Assembly: GCA_902521075.1 (NCBI GenBank) | Contig: CABYQM010000009.1 | Span: 1-46,730, forward strand | Source: an uncultured Pelagibacteraceae bacterium | Lineage (GTDB): Bacteria > Pseudomonadota > Alphaproteobacteria > Pelagibacterales > Pelagibacteraceae | DNA: 46,730 nucleotides | Direction of reading: 5' to 3' | Shown: piece by piece, positions 43,316-46,730 of the stretch | Layout: every line of letters begins with the position of its first letter | How positions within the stretch are numbered: position 1 is the stretch's first letter | The notes under the pieces: model-generated | The model's database searches: none | Told to the model about the DNA's origin: nothing | Seen by the model: the letters and a program-made list of their open reading frames with translations, nothing else | Made by a program: the position numbers and the translations under genes

Positions 43316-43969
43316 ATGTTTAGATTTTTATTTAAATTAATTTTAGTTACTGCATTGTTACAAACAATATTGTATGCCGAGGAAGTAAAAATATTTGAGT
43401 TTACAGACAAAGAATTATCAGAATTAACTGTGAGAAAAGTAAGAGGGGCAGATAATAAGACTACATATTCAGTTGGATCTAATGAGAATGGTAATTACTT
43501 AAAAGCTATTGCAGATAACGCCGCTTCTGGCCTCGGTAAGGAGATTAAAATTGATTTAAATAAAACCCCTTTCATAAATATTACCTGGAAAATTGAGAAA
43601 GATATACCAGGGATAGATGAAACAACTAAAAAAGGTCATGACTTTGCAGGAAGAGTATTCGTCATTAAAAAAACTGGAGCAACACCTTTATCGAATAGAG
43701 CAATAAATTACGTTTTTTCGAGTAATCAAGAAGTTGGAAGCAACTTTCCAAGCCCATATACTAAAAAGTCCATAGATAATGTCCTTGCTACTACCAAAAC
43801 AAATTTAAATGAATGGGTAACTGTCAAAGCAAACGTTAAAGAAGATTTCAAAAAATTCCATGATTTAGATGTTAATGAGCTAGATGGTATAGCGATCATG
43901 TCAGATACAGATAATTCCAAGAAAAAATCAATTACTTACTATCAAAATATCTATTTTTCTTCACAATAA
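43316..43969 (+). CDS. DUF3047 domain secreted protein
   Basis: 217 aa with signal peptide ~1-21 (FKLILVTALLQTILYA, then EEVKIF). The body matches DUF3047: KEIKIDLNKTPFINITWKIE, ETTKKGHDFAGRVFVI, INYVFSSNQEVGSNFPSPYT, and a C-terminal DGIAIMSDTDNSKKKSITYY. It is a periplasmic beta-sandwich protein of unknown function, possibly carbohydrate-binding-like. It stands 20 nt before the thioesterase and may share its transcript. Confidence 0.85.
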   Translation: MFRFLFKLILVTALLQTILYAEEVKIFEFTDKELSELTVRKVRGADNKTTYSVGSNENGNYLKAIADNAASGLGKEIKIDLNKTPFINITWKIEKDIPGIDETTKKGHDFAGRVFVIKKTGATPLSNRAINYVFSSNQEVGSNFPSPYTKKSIDNVLATTKTNLNEWVTVKANVKEDFKKFHDLDVNELDGIAIMSDTDNSKKKSITYYQNIYFSSQ

Positions 43970-43988
43970 ATTTTATTAATATCAACCG

Positions 43989-44381
43989 ATGAAAATATTT
44001 AAGCATAATTTAAAAGTATACTATGAGGATACTGATTTTGGTGGAATAGTTTACCACGCAAATTATTTAAAGTACTTTGAAAGAGCAAGATCTGAGCTTA
44101 TTTATTCAATAGGATATTCAAATAAAAAGCTATTAGATAAACATAATGTTTTAATAGCTGTAAAAACTTGTAACGTGGATTTTAAAAAACCAGCAAAATT
44201 TGAGGATAAAATTACTGTTTTTACAAAAATTAAGTCTAATACTTTGACTACAATTACAATGTCACAAGTAATTAAAAGAAAATTAGATATTTTATGTGAT
44301 GCAGAGATTAAATTAGTATCTCTAAATAAGTTTGGAAAACCAGTAAAACTTCCAAAAGTATTTATAAATAAATTAAACTAA
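43989..44381 (+). CDS. YbgC/4-hydroxybenzoyl-CoA thioesterase family protein
   Basis: 130-aa hot-dog-fold acyl-CoA thioesterase. The active-site aspartate is D16 in YYEDTDFGGIVYHANYLKYF, followed by ERARSELIYSIGYS and later VDFKKPAKFEDKITVFTKI. In many proteobacteria this gene sits with tol-pal; here no tol gene is nearby, so the link is absent in this window. It overlaps the convergent uracil-DNA glycosylase gene by 9 nt. Confidence 0.9.
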   Translation: MKIFKHNLKVYYEDTDFGGIVYHANYLKYFERARSELIYSIGYSNKKLLDKHNVLIAVKTCNVDFKKPAKFEDKITVFTKIKSNTLTTITMSQVIKRKLDILCDAEIKLVSLNKFGKPVKLPKVFINKLN

Positions 44382-45047
44382 TTCTTTTACTTTTTTAAAT
44401 AGTTTAGTCATTTGTTTTTCATTAATTCGTCCTGTATTTACATTTCTTGGACTTGGATGATAACAACCCATTAACAACACATTGTTAGGTAACTTATAAT
44501 ATGTTCCATGGCCAAATTTTACTCTTTCAGTGTAATCAAAATTTTCTCTATAAAATTTTATACAAGTATCAAAGGCAATTTTCCCTAAAGCCACAATTAT
44601 TTTAAGATTTTTAAGTATTTCAAATTCAGATTTAAAATAACCAAAGCAATTTTTTAACTCTTCATTTAATGGTTTATCTCCTGGAGGGACACACTTTAAA
44701 GCTGGAGTTATGAAAGTATTTTTTATTTTCAATCCATCATTTAAATGATCTGAATTACTTTGATTAGCAATTTTTACATTGTGTAAGCATTTATATAAAA
44801 AGTCTGAGGATTTATCGCCAGTAAAGACCCGACCAGTTCTGGTTCCACCATGGGCTGCTGGTGCAAGTCCTACTATCATTATCTTTCCATTTATATCTCC
44901 AAACCCTGTTACTGGTTTCCCCCAATAGATTTGGTCCATATACTGTTTTCTTTTTTCCGTAGATATTTTTTTTCTAAACCTCACAAGTCTAGGGCATTTA
45001 TTACATTTAATTATTGTTTTTTTTAATTTTTCAAATTTAACGGTCAT
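44373..45047 (-). CDS. Family-5 (UdgB-type) uracil-DNA glycosylase
   Basis: DNA-repair enzyme removing uracil and other deaminated bases. 224 aa from the ATG at 45047 (MTVKFEKLKK). The frame also has an ATG at 45080 that would add 11 residues and overlap glpD by 28 nt. I prefer 45047 because the family begins close to the first Fe-S cysteines and it lies 5 nt after the glpD stop. 4Fe-4S cysteines: C15, C18 (IKCNKCPRL), C119 and C134. The active-site motif GLAPAAHGGTRTGRVFTGD starts at residue 60, and the second is GCYHPSPRNVNTGRI. The GLAPAAHG form, with alanine where other families have aspartate, identifies family 5. Confidence 0.9.
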   Translation of the reverse strand: MTVKFEKLKKTIIKCNKCPRLVRFRKKISTEKRKQYMDQIYWGKPVTGFGDINGKIMIVGLAPAAHGGTRTGRVFTGDKSSDFLYKCLHNVKIANQSNSDHLNDGLKIKNTFITPALKCVPPGDKPLNEELKNCFGYFKSEFEILKNLKIIVALGKIAFDTCIKFYRENFDYTERVKFGHGTYYKLPNNVLLMGCYHPSPRNVNTGRINEKQMTKLFKKVKELV

Positions 45048-45052
45048 TAAGT

Positions 45053-46204
45053 TTAGAGAAGCTTCTTTTTGTGTGTCCATGGACCTTTTTTTGTTTTAGG
45101 TAAAAACTTTCTAAGGTCAAAAAGGACTTTTTCAGACAATTTTCTGTAGGTGGTTAGTTTTCCTCCATATATATTCAATAAAGGTAATTTTTTTATAATT
45201 TTTAAATCAAAAACATAATCTCTTGTGACTTTTGAAGCTGTATTAAAATCTTCAATTAGAGGTCTTATCCCTGAATAAGTATCTACAATGTCCTTTGTTC
45301 TGATTTGTTTTTTTAAGTAATTATTTACTGAACGAATTAAATATGTAATTTCTTTTTTTGATATTCCTTTATTTTCTGGTGATTTAACCTCAACTTCTGT
45401 AGTTCCAATTAAAGAAAACTTCCCTTTATAAGGTATCACAAATATTATTCTTTTATCAGTATTTTGAAATGTGAATGCAACATTTTCTTTGTACAATTTT
45501 TTTGTAATAATATGACTTCCTTTAACTAATCTTATTTTTTTCTTAGATTTAATTTTTATATTTTTATTTAAGGTTTCGTTTATCCATGGTCCAGATGCAT
45601 TAATTAAAATTTTTGATTTTACTTTTTCACCTTTTTCAAGACTAATAATCCATTCATTGCCAATAATTTCAGCTTTTTTAACTTTGTTATATTCTAGTAT
45701 TTTAGCTTTATTTCTTTTTGCATCTTTGGCATTTAGTTTCGTTAATTTTTTATCGTCAATTTGTATGTCAAAATATTGAAAACCAGTTTTGTATTTTTGC
45801 TTAAGAATATTTGAAAATTTTTTTGTAAGATCAAACGTTTTTGATTTTGGTATATTGCTTTTGCCACCTAAATTATCATACAAAAATAAACCAATTTTAA
45901 TTAACCAGGCTGGTCGAATTTTATCTGCATAAGGAATTATAAAAGGAATCGGTTTGGAAATATGTCTGGCAATTTTATAAACTATTTCTCTTTCTTTCAG
46001 AGATTCTCTAACTAGTTTGAATTCATAATTTTCTAAATAACGAAGACCACCATGTACTAATTTCGTCGACCAAGATGAGGTTGCTCCTCCAATCTCACCT
46101 TTGTCAGCTAAACAAACTGATAAACCTCTACCTGCAGCATCTCTTGCAATACCTGCACCGTTTATACCGCCACCTATTATGAATAAATCAAATTTTTTAG
46201 ACAT
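45053..46204 (-). CDS. glpD: FAD-dependent glycerol-3-phosphate dehydrogenase, lacking the usual C-terminal domain
   Basis: 383-aa membrane-associated flavoenzyme oxidising glycerol-3-phosphate to dihydroxyacetone phosphate. FAD fold: LFIIGGGINGAGIARDAAGR. Then GGATSSWSTKLVHGGLRYLE, a GlpD signature, and LINASGPWINETL, GTTEVEVKSPEN, YSGIRPLIED and IYGGKLTTYRKLSE. The chain ends at FLPKTKKGPWTHKKKLL, which is where relatives such as the ~500-aa E. coli GlpD continue into an ~100-residue helical DAO-C domain. Downstream DNA encodes the glycosylase in another frame, so the domain is gone rather than frameshifted by one base. Divergent from the ugpB-like gene, matching a glycerol-3-phosphate uptake-and-use locus. 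Confidence 0.92.
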   Translation of the reverse strand: MSKKFDLFIIGGGINGAGIARDAAGRGLSVCLADKGEIGGATSSWSTKLVHGGLRYLENYEFKLVRESLKEREIVYKIARHISKPIPFIIPYADKIRPAWLIKIGLFLYDNLGGKSNIPKSKTFDLTKKFSNILKQKYKTGFQYFDIQIDDKKLTKLNAKDAKRNKAKILEYNKVKKAEIIGNEWIISLEKGEKVKSKILINASGPWINETLNKNIKIKSKKKIRLVKGSHIITKKLYKENVAFTFQNTDKRIIFVIPYKGKFSLIGTTEVEVKSPENKGISKKEITYLIRSVNNYLKKQIRTKDIVDTYSGIRPLIEDFNTASKVTRDYVFDLKIIKKLPLLNIYGGKLTTYRKLSEKVLFDLRKFLPKTKKGPWTHKKKLL

Positions 46205-46344
46205 TTAAATTATGATTTGTTTTAAAATATACAACCTCTTTTAGAAATTTAAAATTTTTAAATGCAATTATTTACAATTTCATAATATCTTAACATTAAT
46301 AAATTATTAATAAAAAATTAAATAAACTTAACAGAAGGATAGAT

Positions 46345-46730
46345 ATGAAAAAAATACTTAGTGTTTTAACAATTCTATTTACTTTCTCTTTTACATCACA
46401 CAGTTATTCAAAAACAGAAATTCATTGGTGGTACGGAAACAGTGGTTTTCTTGGTGATGTAATTATTGAAATTGCAAATAGATTTAACGCTTCACAAGAT
46501 CAATATACGGTCATTCCTACAGGAAAAGGAAGTTATGAAGATAACATGGCGGCAACTATTGCTGCATTTAGAGCAGGCGACCAACCACACTATTCACAGG
46601 TTTATGATGCTGGTGCTGCAATCATGGTAGCTCAAGTAAAAAATGGTGTTGTTATCGGTTTTGAAGAAATGGCTAAGAAATATGGCATTGATGTAGATGC
46701 TGACAACTATATTCCAGGCATTAAAAATTT
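46345..46730 (+). CDS. ugpB: Glycerol-3-phosphate ABC transporter substrate-binding protein, N-terminal part (runs off window)
   Basis: Only the first 128 codons are present. Signal peptide MKKILSVLTILFTFSFTSHS (cut after about residue 23). The mature start EIHWWYGNSGFLGDVIIEI is followed by FNASQDQYTVIPTGKGSYED, NMAATIAAFRAGDQPHYSQV and YDAGAAIMVAQ, closely matching UgpB (consensus WWHSM, GxYxExxxAxIAAFRAGxxP). AGAAGGA precedes the ATG. Divergent from glpD across a 140-nt AT-rich region that should carry both promoters. The rest of the ugp ABC operon is expected to the right. Confidence 0.9.
   Translation, partial: MKKILSVLTILFTFSFTSHSYSKTEIHWWYGNSGFLGDVIIEIANRFNASQDQYTVIPTGKGSYEDNMAATIAAFRAGDQPHYSQVYDAGAAIMVAQVKNGVVIGFEEMAKKYGIDVDADNYIPGIKN

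Noticed and set aside
46205..46344. Pho box in the glpD/ugpB divergent region
   Set aside because: The region has repeated ATTAAT-like sequence but no direct repeats resembling CTGTCAT.
1..46730. CRISPR array, insertion sequence, integrase or prophage
   Set aside because: No regularly spaced direct repeats, transposase or phage protein motifs were seen on either strand.

Overview
The window is 46.7 kb of very AT-rich, densely packed bacterial DNA. The best match is a SAR11 (Pelagibacterales) alphaproteobacterium or a close marine relative. This is inferred from several things: composition of about one third G+C or less, intergenic gaps of 0-20 nt, convergent genes that share stop-codon bases, two complete TRAP transporters, an aprA gene with sulfonate genes, and almost no visible regulators. 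No tRNA, rRNA, insertion sequence, CRISPR array or phage gene was seen. Both ends cut genes: aprA on the left and a ugpB-like gene on the right.

Region 1 (1-6334) is an organosulfur block. It holds the C-terminal part of APS reductase alpha (AprA), a small protein of unusual composition, a 48-aa membrane ORF, a TauE/SafE-type sulfite exporter, sulfolactate sulfo-lyase SuyAB (minus strand) and, divergent from it, sulfoacetaldehyde acetyltransferase Xsc. Both desulfonating enzymes release sulfite, which the cell could export or oxidise to APS. Region 2 (6359-8564) is a tightly overlapping FAH-family hydrolase / small membrane protein / aminotransferase set ending in a strong terminator. A 348-nt structured gap follows (8565-8912).

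Region 3 (8913-17896) is accessory in character. It contains a photolyase, an 863-aa fusion of cNMP-binding, PlsC-like acyltransferase and SGNH-hydrolase domains, two tandem type IV pilins, an FG-GAP/ASPIC-UnbV secreted protein and several small unrecognised proteins. Region 4 (17984-28064) is metabolic: TRAP transporter 1 with enoyl-CoA hydratase and class III CoA-transferase, then on the minus strand an enolase-superfamily dehydratase and a YdiJ-like FAD/Fe-S dehydrogenase, then serine-glyoxylate aminotransferase. Region 5 (28127-31724) is a second accessory patch with a secreted protein, a renalase-like oxidoreductase, a third pilin, another secreted protein and an FkbM methyltransferase.

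Region 6 (31719-37379) is a six-gene minus-strand operon: GMC oxidoreductase, TerC, SDR, M23 peptidase, MhpD-like hydratase and a creatinase-like M24 protein. Region 7 (37515-43092) is TRAP transporter 2 followed by an NCS1 permease and a zinc alcohol dehydrogenase. Region 8 (43089-46730) has a small membrane ORF, a DUF3047 protein, a YbgC-like thioesterase, a family-5 uracil-DNA glycosylase, a GlpD lacking its usual C-terminal domain and, divergently, the start of a UgpB-like glycerol-3-phosphate binding protein.

The items most worth a second look are the cNMP/PlsC/SGNH fusion, the structured gap at 8565-8912 with its two abutting inverted repeats and an opposite-strand micro-ORF, the three pilins with a near-invariant N-terminus, and the SuyAB/Xsc/exporter/AprA cluster. 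All assignments come from reading the sequence and remembered family motifs; no database search was run.
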